Shown here piece by piece: positions 1 to 10,650 of a stretch of 64,000 nucleotides of DNA. Source of the DNA: Camillea tinctor (Eukaryota > Ascomycota > Sordariomycetes > Xylariales > Xylariaceae); NCBI GenBank assembly GCA_022578605.1, contig MU394077.1, positions 62,001 to 126,000 on the forward strand, given 5' to 3'. The stretch's first letter is position 1; each line of letters starts with the position of its first letter. The position numbers and the translations under genes are program-made. The notes under the pieces were generated by a model. The model was not told the DNA's origin. It ran no database searches and was given only the letters and a program-made list of their open reading frames with translations.

Positions 1-1768
1 ATGTTATATATTATAAGCTACCTAGGTACTTAGGTATATATCTAGGCAAAACTGCGTTTGGTAGGAAAAAAAACTATTGTTCAAGACTTACACAAGGGAT
101 CGTTGAGGTAAACACGCTAGCTTTATCTAGGTATACGGTCAAATTGATGATTTAGGAAAGATAGCTACAATACAAAGTACCTTGGCGAGCGACTTGCCAG
201 ATGTGGAAAATGACGACTACTTAAGTAGTGTAGAACAAATGATGATTCGGATCGACTCTGGGCCGGGGAGCACATGCTTTCAACCACTCCCACCGTTAGC
301 GGGGAACAATATCAACTAATACTCTTATTAGCCTGGCCTCGAGGAAACTGACATAAGACTTTCAGCCGAGAAACAAATTCATTCTCGTTTGACACCTCAC
401 TTCGCAAGACTTCATCGCAGAGTATTATCAGGATGGGTGTTTTCTATCCCACATAGCTACATTGTAGTAAAAATGAGGCTTAAAAATCATCCTCTATGTC
501 ATGGAACTAAGTATCTAAGAGGAGGATTGTTTTAAACTCTTAGATGACATAACCTTAATTTGAACACCCTCTCTGCTTATAGTGTGGTTTCTAATGCCAA
601 TTTTAGCAGAACTATGAGATTTGTCCCCAACTTAATAAACGCTACTACCGAACAATCGAAGCTTAAATTCTCTCGAAGACGTGCCCATCCGATTAGGTTT
701 ATTCTTTTTTTTTTTTTCAACCCAACCTCTAAGCTACCCTGTACCGTACCCCGCCATTACCAGCCTAATTAAGCACTTACTTGTACAACTATGTTCATCA
801 ACTCCTGACTTCAAAGTTATTACAGTAACCTACCTAAGCAGCCCCTTCCCCCCTCCTTGGTATTGATAGGGCACATGAGCAGCGTGGTCGACGTACACAT
901 CAACTTACCATCATAAACAGAAATCGTTTAAAAAGAAAAAAGAAAACAAATCTACCAGTTTCTTCCATAGGTAGTTTTCTGTATAGATATATGCTCTTAT
1001 AACTTAGAAAGAAGGGCTAAGATCAGGTTCTAGATATAGGTCATTAATTTGATCTCTATTTCTTTCTGCCCGGTTTTTTATTTCGTTTATTCTAAGCTGT
1101 ATTGATTACATTGTTCGATATTCGAATGTCTCTCTTGCAGCTCTTAATCGCCATTGATAAGTATTATACTTAGGTATAATAAATCGTAAAAGAAGAAGTA
1201 CAACTACCAGTACATTAAAATAGCTATGGGTTGTTGTTGATTCACATTTAATTGGGGTGAGTGCATCAGTATCGTTATCGTAATAATATAAGCTATAATA
1301 TTCATTTAAAAGCAAGACTATTATCAAATGCATAGAGTTACATTATCTGAGGTCTACCTAGGTACCTCCAGGGCTATGCGGTTGAGCTCCGTTCGAGCAC
1401 GTTGAATCACAGGTTGCATCCTCTCCCTATTACGCGTACACTACAAAACAAGTGCGCATACCTTAAGCTCAGAACCTAGCATCAAGCTTATTAGATTGCA
1501 TCCATTTCTTACCTAGCCCCCTTATCTATCTGCGTGCATAATTACCTAAATAACAAGAAACCAAAATCAGAAATAACCTATATACTTATGTACATAGGTA
1601 AATTATATGTTGAACAGAACGGCAACGGACTCGGAACTGGAATCGGCAGTCGGATTGATTACCTACTAACCTGGGTACTTATCTACCTAGGATAGTTCCT
1701 ATGCCGGAAGAGGATCTCGGGGAAAAAAGAGAAGGCATAAGGGAAAAGGAAGCCATCTAATACCTATC
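1..1768. other. Intergenic, no gene seen
   Basis: No open frame here looks like a protein; the longest are about 70-75 codons with low-complexity translations. The DNA is AT-rich and carries several copies of the short palindromic motif TACCTAGGTA and its variants, for example near 20-50, 1355 and 1670. The last few hundred bases are presumably the promoter and 5' leader of the molybdate transporter that starts at 1769. Confidence 0.6.
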
Positions 1769-2527
1769 ATGGCTTTCGTCTCCAACATCAGGCGCTTCTA
1801 CCGCAATAATGTGGCCACACTGCGCAGCTCGCCGCTCGCTGAGATATCCGGTGCCCTTGGCGACCTCGGCACCCTGCTTCCGCTAATGATCACGCTCGCG
1901 GTCAACGGCTCAATCTCGCTCTCCACCACCCTTGTCTTCTCCGGCCTGTTCAACATCATCACCGGGGTCGTTTTCGGCATCCCGCTACCCGTGCAGCCGA
2001 TGAAGGTATACATGCCCATATATATCTATCTACCTCTACATACTTGTCTTAAAGCCCACCCCACTAACCCATTCCGTTTCCGTTTCCCAGGCCATCGCCG
2101 CAGCAGCCATCGCGTCGCACAGCAGCCGCGCTGTGACTGTCGCCGCGGGCAGCGTGACGTCGGTTGTAGTGCTTCTACTCAGCGTGACGGGACTCCTACA
2201 CTGGGTGACACGAGTGATCCCCATTCCGGTAATTAAGGGCATTCAGCTAGGAGCGGGGCTCTCGCTGGTGATCTCGGCGGGTACGACACTGTTGCAGCCT
2301 CTGACGCGGGCGTGGCTTGAGCCCTTCGATAACCTTCTTTGGTCATTGGGAGCCTTTGTACTGCTTGTGCTGACGCAGCGCTCCGCGCGCTTTCCCTACG
2401 CGCTGCTCATCTTCGTTGCTGGTCTCGTTCTCGCCCTCGCCGCTGTCCTAACTTCCCCCCATCATACGTTGCCGGGATTCCACCTCTGGCACCTTTTTTT
2501 TGCCCGTTTTTATTTCTGTAATTTTTT

Positions 2528-2560
<33 letters not shown>

Positions 2561-3368
2561 CTTGTCTAGGGAGCGAGAATTGCCATCTAGGGCTAGGCAT
2601 ATAAGTTTTCCCTCTCAAGACACAACAGCAAGAGAAAACAAAAGTTAGTCAATGTAGCAATTACTAACTCCCAATATTATAGTCCCGCATTGGTCACCAG
2701 AAGCCATCGGTATGGGAATCGCTCAGCTACCCCTGACGACTCTGAACTCGGTGATCGCCGCGAGCGCTCTTGCAGCAGACCTGCTCCCAGACCTACCGAC
2801 GCCGTCAGTTGGCGCGCTTGGTGTCAGCGTCGCTGTCATGAACCTCACAGGCTGCTGGTTCGGCGCCATGCCTGTGTGCCACGGGGCCGGAGGGCTGGCG
2901 GCACAGTACCGGTTCGGGGCTCGCAGCGGGGCCAGTATCATTTTACTCGGAGTTGCGAAGGCGCTCCTCGGCGTTCTCTTCGGCGAGTCTCTGCTTGATC
3001 TGTTGCGTGCATTCCCTCGCGCCTTGCTCGGCATCATGGTCCTCGCCGCAGGACTGGAGCTCGCCCGCGTGGGCCAGACTTTGAACTATGGGGCACCGGA
3101 TTTGTGGGAGGATGCGGCTGTCGCTGCTACGGCGGGAACAGGGAAGAAGCGCCGTAAGGTCTCAGAAGAAGAGCGTTCGAGGAGATGGACTGTAATGTTG
3201 GTCACGACAGCGGGTATTTTGGCGTTCAAGAACGACGCTGTGGGGTTTGTGGCTGGGATGTTGTGCCATTACGCGTACTCGGTTACGGAATGGGCAGAGA
3301 GGAAGGCGGCAGAGATGCGAAGGCGCGGGAGGAGGGGTGGCGAGAGAGCACCATTGTTGAGATCGTAG
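1769..3368 (+). CDS. MOT1-family molybdate transporter
   Basis: Predicted polytopic membrane protein of the MFS_MOT1 family, which imports molybdate for molybdenum-cofactor enzymes such as nitrate reductase. Predicted exons are 1769-2005, 2091 to about 2497-2516, and 2683-3368, giving about 440 residues, normal for the family. Both family signatures are readable: PVQPMKAIAA spans the first junction (ATGAAG|gtatac ... cccag|GCCATC), and CHGAGGLAAQYRFGARSG lies in exon 3 with PLTTLNSVIA upstream of it. Strongly hydrophobic segments alternate with short loops. The exon 2 donor is uncertain: candidate donors at about 2498 and 2517 share the same phase, and just downstream sits a run of 29 C at 2530-2558 that may be poorly assembled. 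The third acceptor (attatag|TCCCGC, branch-like ctaac upstream) is convincing. The family call is firm; the substrate is inferred from it. Confidence 0.88.
2530..2558. repeat. Poly-C tract, 29 bases, inside an intron
   Basis: A run of 29 C lies in the second intron of the molybdate transporter gene, shortly after the probable donor. Similar long C or G runs flank both N gaps in this window, so its length and neighbouring sequence should be treated as unreliable. Confidence 0.85.
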
Positions 3369-4900
3369 ACAAGTAGGGTTACCCTTTGGTTCATCAATCT
3401 GCATAGTGAAGGTGATAGAGAGTAACTGAGCGAGCGAGTACGCCTGCATCGTTGAGTGCGTTGTTAGGGAAGCTGACCTGTAGACAAGGACTTGGAAGCA
3501 ATTCGTTAGATTGACCGGTTTAAGTAAATCATATTGGAGTAATAAGTTCTATGCCGAGTATTATTGGAGTTGATATTGGTTTTGATATGTACAGAGTCAT
3601 CCCTTTTGACTGCTGTGAAGTGAATTGACATTTAACGAAACGCCGCCCAGAATATATTTAGCTACACTGCAATATATGAGCATAAACTCCCCCCCCCCCC
3701 CCTTTTTTTTTATTTTTTTATTTCTGACTCTACAAAACGCGCTTCAACCAAATCTGACCGTGAGCAGCCACTATATAGTTTCTAGACAAGTCAATAATAT
3801 AAACTGTCTTTCTTGCTGTATACTTAGGACTTACCTATACACATGTATGAGTTCACACAAAATAAACAAGCCTATACTATATGGATCTCTTCCCGCCACC
3901 ACTCTCAATCACATGCTAGTACTGTAAGCCATTTCCTCAGAAAAAGCAGGCTGCTGATAATTGAAGAACAATCTATGGAACCTATATGGTAGACCTAGCT
4001 AGCAGCGATCTTGGCTGACGTGGCTGGACCCATCACCTTTGAAGGTTTGCTGCGTGTGGACTGCCTTTAGAGTTGCTTCTTCATGAGCCGGACCTACAGG
4101 ACTAGGCTGCTTTGCATTGGGTCGAGTTTTAGGCCAGGCTTTCCCGACTTTTGGAACTTCTATCTTTTCATGTTTTTCTTTCTTTCTTGACCTACAAGCA
4201 ACCATGATCTAGGGGCCAACCTTGGAAAGAACAGGTATGTGCTAGGAATGAAATCAAGCCATAAGCCAGTAACTAGTGTAGCGTATGTAGGTATGTATAA
4301 GACAGCTTTATCAATCATGTGGGGAATTACTTAGGTACCAGATTATGACCTGCACTGTACTATGTAGTCATGCGTGACGAGTATGTGTTAGGTGCATATA
4401 GTACAGAGAAGAATTATTCTGGAATGTGGTAAGGGGAGGAGGTCCGAGTCGTCCATAATGGATCCATCCCTCTGTCAGCTATGTACACTATGGAGAGGTA
4501 TGCAACATGCTACAATATACCTCCAGTATAGTCAAACCGCTGCTTTCAATAACTGGAGAAAGTGGGCGATAAAGAGTTAGTTAACCTACCTAGGTACAGA
4601 GGCAGATAGGTAACAATAAGGTGGGGACCCTGAGGGGGAAAACCTTATCAGAAGTCCAATGAGATAGCTCAAAAGGACGTCAGTTAATCCAGGCGTGTTA
4701 GTTGAACCAATCAAAACCCGCGCCCCGCCCAGGCTAGAAAAAAATATAAAATCGGAAGAAGGCGCTTTAGTGTTTTTGGCACGGAGTAAACCCAATCTGG
4801 TTTAGCTTTTGTGAGAATATCAAGTCAACCTCTTTGATTTGCCAATTTTTTTTTTTATGATCTGAGCGGGCAGGCGGTATCCCATACCATCTTTCTTCCG
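3369..4900. other. Intergenic between transporter and forkhead gene
   Basis: Downstream region of the molybdate transporter and upstream region of the forkhead gene, both on the plus strand. It contains a C-run followed by a T-run at about 3690-3720 and a TACCTAGGTA-type motif at about 4585. The only frame with protein-like composition is the weak minus-strand candidate at 3999-4205, listed separately. Confidence 0.5.
3999..4205 (-). CDS. Possible small Lys-rich protein, 68 aa, unproven
   Basis: A 68-codon minus-strand frame encodes a basic, Lys/Pro/Glu-rich peptide containing KVGKAWPKTRPNAKQPSP. Its composition is more protein-like than that of other random frames nearby, but I recognise no family and see no supporting splice or promoter signal. 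It may simply be chance. Confidence 0.15.
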   Translation of the reverse strand: MVACRSRKKEKHEKIEVPKVGKAWPKTRPNAKQPSPVGPAHEEATLKAVHTQQTFKGDGSSHVSQDRC

Positions 4901-7900
4901 ATGCAGTTCCTTGGGCCAAGGTCGATACCTTACGGCTTCTCTTTTGCTACAACTACAATATCGCCCATAATACGGCACGCCGCAGACGAAGGAGCTGTCT
5001 TCAACCGACAAGCGATGACTTCGTCCAACGGTGCCGCCCCCGATCCCGGGCGCAGCTCAGCTGCCGCATCTCCTCCTCTGCCCGCCACAACCACCACAGT
5101 CACGACCACCACTACCACCACTACCACCACCGATTCTGCCACTGTTAATGCGAATGCGCCGGAGTTATGCTCAGAGAACAATCTTGATCATGGCCACGAT
5201 CACGACCGCGATCACGACCGCAGCCGCAATAACGAACAATCCCACCATCGCAACAACAACAATGCCGATGAAGATCATTACATGCCCTCGCCTCCAACCG
5301 TCTCGCCCCTGTCTACCCCAGCTGTCACCCATGTCACCATGGGTGAGAATGCCGACGACGACGTTCCCAACATGCCCAGCGAACTCCCACCTCCCGCTCC
5401 GGGCTTTACGAAATCCTCCTCTAGTCATGCTGGAGTAGACGCTGGGGAGATTCACCCTGATCTAGACCTAGCTCCCATACAGAACCAAACCCGCCGATGG
5501 CGCGACCGCATACAGGCCGTCGCTACTACAGACCCCGACCCTAACAGGATGGATTACACGTCACGTACCCTCATGTCTAACCTACAGCACACGCAGGGCA
5601 GCATCGATCCCACCACATGGACTATAGGGCTTGCCCAAGCGACAAGTACCATCTTTCAGACCCCCGGTCCCGCCATCGTTGCTCCCTCCGAAGTCTCTCT
5701 GCAGGCCTCCTTCACCCAAGACAGCGAAGCCCCTACCGGGAGCGCAGACCCTACCTCAACAAGCGCTAGTCAAAAGTTGGAATCATTTGCTCGGATAGAG
5801 TTTGCCGATAGTGTGTTCCAAATGACTACCTACGCCGTCATTATCGGTCGCGACCAGCGAGCTATGGACCAGGCAAGAAGGGATGAGAAAAGGGAACAGA
5901 ACTACCGACGGAAGGCTGAAGAGAATGCCAGGAATGGACTACCTCCGCCTACGCCCATACACTTCGATCGCGGGAAGTTTAGTAAATCCTACGTCAGTGA
6001 GGAGGGAGGCATGCTAGGGCCCGAGTCCGACGGGGAGGACAATGTTAGGCCTTCCAAGAAGCATCGCCAGAACTCGGCGAACCGGTCTCAGAACGGTGAC
6101 GACGATGCACAAAGCGACCATGTCAAGTCGAATCGCCAGTATGTGTCTCATACGCCTGGAGCCGCCGCAGTTGATCTTGGCACTTTGCAGCCTTCTCCAA
6201 ACCATATCCCTTTCGTGGGAATCCATTCGCCGGGTCCCGACATTGCGAGCAAAACACGTGGTATATCTAGGCAGCATCTCAAAATCGAATTCAACGAGAA
6301 GAAGGGCGTCTTTGAAGGCATAGCGCTACACAAGAATGGTTTCTTCTGCGACGATGCGCATTACGGGTTAAATGACCCTGTGACGCTACGAAGCGGCGAT
6401 CGGCTTCAGATCAAGGATGTAGAGTTCACGTTTATCATCAACGGTGTCCAGACCGGGAAGACCGGCGGCGAGGAGTACCATGACGAAGAGGAAACGTCAA
6501 GCAAGCGTATGTCTATTGGCGGAAAGGAAATGAGCTTTGACTTTGAGCATTCAGACCATGAGAATTTCCAGGACACAAGTGAGGAATTATCGGAAGTCGA
6601 GAATGTGCCTACACCGGATTTTGGATCTGAACTTGAAGGTGAGGGAGGAGGGGACCAAAGAGAAGGTGAAGTCGAGGGCGAAGTCGAGGGCGAAGTGGAA
6701 GGCGAAGTGGAAGGCGAAGAGGAAGATAATGGACCCGTCATTTCATCAGATACGAGAGAGGAGCAACGTCTCAGCATTCTCGAGGCAGCAATAGCCCATG
6801 AGGAGGCAATACCTGACCTTACCGCGGCCGAAATACCCAAGCGCCGGGGTCCAGGAAGACCTCCAAAAGATGGCATAATGTCTAAAAGAGAGCGGCGTCT
6901 ACTGAAGAAGCAAATGCAAGAGACAGCTAAGAAGACTATTCCGCAAGATCAACAGGGCGAGAAGATCAAACGGCCTGTTGGCCGTCCGAGAAAGAATCCT
7001 CTACCAGAGGACGGCGAGAGACCCGAGAAGAGGAAATACAACAAGCGAAAGCCGAGAGAAGAGGGCGAGGAGGGATCCGACGCCGAAAGGAGAGCCAAGG
7101 AGAGGAAGGATAAGAAAGTGCGGCCTAAATCTCCACCTTTGGAGCTTCAAAAGGAAGATTTTACCGAAGAGCAGCTCCAGAAACCCAGCAAGAACTACGG
7201 TGTTCTGATTGACGAAGCCCTAACTAACGGGCCTCCTGAAGGGCTGACGCTAAAGCAAATATACAAGAGGATCATGGCAAAATATCCGTGGTTCTACTTC
7301 TTCTCAGAGACCAAGGGATGGGAGAGTAGCGTACGCCACAATCTAATTGGGAACGAGGCATTCTTGAAAGCAGATGAGACGGGACTTTGGTCTCGCGTGC
7401 CCGGTATCGAGCTTGATGCAGGCAAGAAGCGCAAAGCAAGCTCGCCTGATCGGCAATTAGGGCCATCGCACCTCCATTCCCACTTGCCGCAAGCTCAGTA
7501 TTATCAAAACGGTTCTTACCTACCCCCTAATAACGTCAGCTTCGCTCACAGTGTACAAAACTATACAACTGATCCTAAGCAGCCGCAGACGGGATACCAA
7601 ACCTCTGTTAGCCAAGTCACTCGGCCTCTTACAGCAGCACCTGCGCAGCCCATTGCACAACAAGGCTATTCCACGCAAGTTCCGGCGCCGGCGCAGTTGC
7701 CTCCTGGATATGGTTCACCGGCCCTTTCCAGGCAGCCCAGCACAACCCATCAGAATACTTACAGTTCGCCGTACGCGAGACCGCCACCGCCGCCACCGCC
7801 ATCCAACCCCTCTGTCAAAGCCGAGAATGGCACGCCGTCAAATCCACAGGCCTTACCAGCCTTGTCAGCTCATCAACCTACCGCCCAAAGCTCCCAACAA

Positions 7901-9199
7901 CATCAACAGCCGCAACAGCAACAACACCAACTAGCTACGGGCGTACAAAATGGCACACCCCGGCAGCAACTCTCCCCTGAGATCGAAAATGCAATCTCAC
8001 GGTTTAGGGCAAATATGTTAGCAGTCTTAACAAAACAGACGCCCCATGCTGCGCAGATTATCGATTCGGCTATCGCTCGCGCTCGTGGTCTGCCTGTTTA
8101 TGATAGTGTGCCGGGCTTTGAATCGGTAGAAAGAACTCTAGTCGCTCCCGTGCAAAAGATGATTAGTGAACTACAAGCCCAACAGCGGAACGCAACCTCT
8201 GCATCTCCAGCTCCTCCGTCCACGGCGGCCCCTGCAAAACCTGCCAAATCCACCCCAACGCCTAGTCCGGCACCAGCAGCTGCAATGGATGCCGAGATTC
8301 AGCGGAGAATCAAGAATTTCAGAGACAATATGCTTGTTGCGCTCAAGAAGAAAACGGACAAAGCAGAGATCATTATCGATTCGGCGGTTAGGCGGGCCCA
8401 AGGCTTACCAACCACTGGCAGTATTCAAGGGTGGGAAGAAGCTGATAGATTAATGGTCAAATCTATCACACAGATAATTGCCGATGTTCGGAAAGCATAT
8501 GGACAATCACTACAACAAGCATCTTCGCCATCTGCAGCGCCACTTCGATCTGACCAACCTTCACAGTCGATACAAGCAGCTTCTCCGCAAGCGCCACCCG
8601 CACTACCAGTCCCTTCTCCGGCATCCACGCCTACAGGAGCGAGCTCTCAGTCAAGCAACGGAGCAATTCTCAGCACAACTGTGCCAAATTCGTCTGCGCA
8701 AACTCATTCGTCTATTCCTCCAAAACCAATGACACATTCGATATCCCGCCCTGGCATTTCGATTCAGAGACCAACGTCCTTAGGTATCAGTCGTCCTGCC
8801 ATCAACCCAATATCCCGGCCACCAATACCCCGTCAAAATTCGATAACAACGGCGGCAACGGTACCGACAACGGCATCTCCTGTAACACCGATTCACAGTG
8901 TCTCTAACCCTGCACCACCCAGTGCCGGCGTTGTCGACCAGATCACTAACCAAAAGCGCCAACTAGATGATCTGCACAAAAGCAGTAGTGAAAGCAGGAG
9001 TATCAATGAGAATGGATCCGTGCACACAGAATCAACCATCAAAGTGCCAGTGCCAGTCCATAGTGTATCGAGCCCCGCGCCCCCAAGCGCGGGGGTTGTA
9101 GACCAGATAGCCGGTCAGAAACGGCCATTGGATGATGGACCTGGCAGTAGCAATACTGAACAGCCCGAAACTAAGAAGGTTGCTGTGTCCACAGCATGA
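4901..9199 (+). CDS. FHA/forkhead transcription factor, Fhl1-like
   Basis: Single-exon gene for a nuclear regulator of up to 1432 residues. The likelier start is Met39 (ATG at 5015, followed by TSSNGAAP), because the first 38 codons look like leader. Numbering from 4901: a low-complexity Thr/His/Asp-rich N-terminus; an FHA region split by a long insert, with early strands near 297-315 (YAVIIGRD) and the phosphothreonine-binding core GISRQHLKIEF near 452; an acidic GEVE repeat near 585-610; two AT-hook-like motifs (RGPGRPPK near 647 and PVGRPRK near 690); a forkhead winged-helix domain at about 761-855 (GWESSVRHNLIGNEAFLK); then Gln/Pro/Ser-rich sequence. The FHA plus forkhead combination is that of yeast Fhl1, which regulates ribosomal-protein genes; that role here is inferred. 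A duplicated ~70-residue module lies C-terminal to the forkhead (see findings). Confidence 0.92.
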   Translation: MQFLGPRSIPYGFSFATTTISPIIRHAADEGAVFNRQAMTSSNGAAPDPGRSSAAASPPLPATTTTVTTTTTTTTTTDSATVNANAPELCSENNLDHGHDHDRDHDRSRNNEQSHHRNNNNADEDHYMPSPPTVSPLSTPAVTHVTMGENADDDVPNMPSELPPPAPGFTKSSSSHAGVDAGEIHPDLDLAPIQNQTRRWRDRIQAVATTDPDPNRMDYTSRTLMSNLQHTQGSIDPTTWTIGLAQATSTIFQTPGPAIVAPSEVSLQASFTQDSEAPTGSADPTSTSASQKLESFARIEFADSVFQMTTYAVIIGRDQRAMDQARRDEKREQNYRRKAEENARNGLPPPTPIHFDRGKFSKSYVSEEGGMLGPESDGEDNVRPSKKHRQNSANRSQNGDDDAQSDHVKSNRQYVSHTPGAAAVDLGTLQPSPNHIPFVGIHSPGPDIASKTRGISRQHLKIEFNEKKGVFEGIALHKNGFFCDDAHYGLNDPVTLRSGDRLQIKDVEFTFIINGVQTGKTGGEEYHDEEETSSKRMSIGGKEMSFDFEHSDHENFQDTSEELSEVENVPTPDFGSELEGEGGGDQREGEVEGEVEGEVEGEVEGEEEDNGPVISSDTREEQRLSILEAAIAHEEAIPDLTAAEIPKRRGPGRPPKDGIMSKRERRLLKKQMQETAKKTIPQDQQGEKIKRPVGRPRKNPLPEDGERPEKRKYNKRKPREEGEEGSDAERRAKERKDKKVRPKSPPLELQKEDFTEEQLQKPSKNYGVLIDEALTNGPPEGLTLKQIYKRIMAKYPWFYFFSETKGWESSVRHNLIGNEAFLKADETGLWSRVPGIELDAGKKRKASSPDRQLGPSHLHSHLPQAQYYQNGSYLPPNNVSFAHSVQNYTTDPKQPQTGYQTSVSQVTRPLTAAPAQPIAQQGYSTQVPAPAQLPPGYGSPALSRQPSTTHQNTYSSPYARPPPPPPPSNPSVKAENGTPSNPQALPALSAHQPTAQSSQQHQQPQQQQHQLATGVQNGTPRQQLSPEIENAISRFRANMLAVLTKQTPHAAQIIDSAIARARGLPVYDSVPGFESVERTLVAPVQKMISELQAQQRNATSASPAPPSTAAPAKPAKSTPTPSPAPAAAMDAEIQRRIKNFRDNMLVALKKKTDKAEIIIDSAVRRAQGLPTTGSIQGWEEADRLMVKSITQIIADVRKAYGQSLQQASSPSAAPLRSDQPSQSIQAASPQAPPALPVPSPASTPTGASSQSSNGAILSTTVPNSSAQTHSSIPPKPMTHSISRPGISIQRPTSLGISRPAINPISRPPIPRQNSITTAATVPTTASPVTPIHSVSNPAPPSAGVVDQITNQKRQLDDLHKSSSESRSINENGSVHTESTIKVPVPVHSVSSPAPPSAGVVDQIAGQKRPLDDGPGSSNTEQPETKKVAVSTA

Positions 9200-10650
9200 A
9201 GAGGACTGCCCGGATGGGAGACAGGAAGTAACGGTTTACGAAAGTGAAGTAGAAAGAGGGAAAACGGAGCGCAAGGGAAGTATTATGTTCTATACAAGAA
9301 GCGATCTAAACGTGTATGATTTTGTGGGAACGGAACGGATTCATCAATTAAGCGACGTTGGACTTATCGTTATTTCTTATTTTTATCTTTTTTTTTTTTT
9401 GCCATTGATTCTAGTTGCCATTTTTTCTTATCCTTTGCTAGTTAGTCACCGAATGGGAAGGGAAACAAACCTGAGAAAGGGGCAGGGGAGAGGGTCATTA
9501 TCATTTATATCATCATGGCGAAACAAGAGAAAGCCTGGCGCCAAAGGCGTTTTTTTCTTTCTTATTAACATACCTAGAGGTTTCTTGTTCAATTTTGTTT
9601 ATTGTAAACAATTCATTTTCCCTCCCCCTAAGTTTGGAGGCTAGTGTCAGGCACTCCTTGCCCCTGAGCTTAAAGGTTTTATTTCATATACCCCCCTAGC
9701 CTCTATTGCACGGAATTCAATATTGGTTGACTTTTGTCGCTGTATCAATATCTATTTTGGGGGGTCCTTCTGGGTCACCTTCTGCTCCGTGTTAGGCCAC
9801 ATAGTGTATATCCCTACTTTCCACCATTGTCTCCTATCAGGATAGCAGAGGTTTTACTCGAAGACTATGCGCATGCATCCAATACCAATACATATATTAT
9901 CCACAATAGGGGGCAGAGAACGAAGCCTTTAGAATTTATCAACCTTATACTCTCTTATATAACCTACCTACCTCTTCTGTATTTGCTCGAAAAGAGGGTA
10001 CGTGACATGGTATGGTACTCCGTACACATAAGAGAAACCTTAGGCGATTCACGAAGTATCTTACTCACATGAACTTAACTACGATATATATTACACGTAA
10101 GCACGGGGGACACACATGCTGTGGAAATTTATCTTCCCCTGTTTCTTATCCCTGCTTTCCTTTAATTCACATTGCACTTCTCCCTCTTCCTCTTTTGCTA
10201 TCCTTTTAAATTTGTTAAAGAGGTATACAACAACGTAGCTGTTGAAGGCGATATACATAGTGTATAATTTCCATACATGCACCATCTTCATCCTTTCATT
10301 TATGCATCCCACCCAAAATCCTGAAACCCCAACTTCGTGTACAAATAAGCCCCTTTCCATCTGCATAACCTTCTTATTTAAGGATGCTATATGTCATGTT
10401 GAAAAGTATGAAATGGATTAAAAAAAAACACAAGCCTTAAACCAAGTAGAAGCAGTTGAAGCTTCCCTTCCTTCCCCATATACCGACAATGATGTTGAGT
10501 CTACCCCCCCTCCCCCCCCCTCTCTTTCCCATCTTACAGTATCTACCAAATAACCGTATGGAACCCAGTCCTAAGAACAATCGACCTGGTGCCTGTTGAC
10601 CTATTTCTAGCGAATATAATAAAACAACAAAATACACGTGAGAAACATAT
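9200..10650. other. Intergenic between convergent genes
   Basis: This is the 3' flank of two converging genes, the forkhead factor and C1-THF synthase. It is AT-rich with T-runs (about 9390-9400) and C-runs near 10505-10520. It should hold both 3' UTRs and polyadenylation sites. I see no convincing gene. Confidence 0.55.

Noticed and set aside
6406..6876. 156-codon minus-strand frame inside the forkhead gene
   Set aside because: Antisense shadow of the acidic GEVE region; Ser/Pro repeats arise from the complementary codons.
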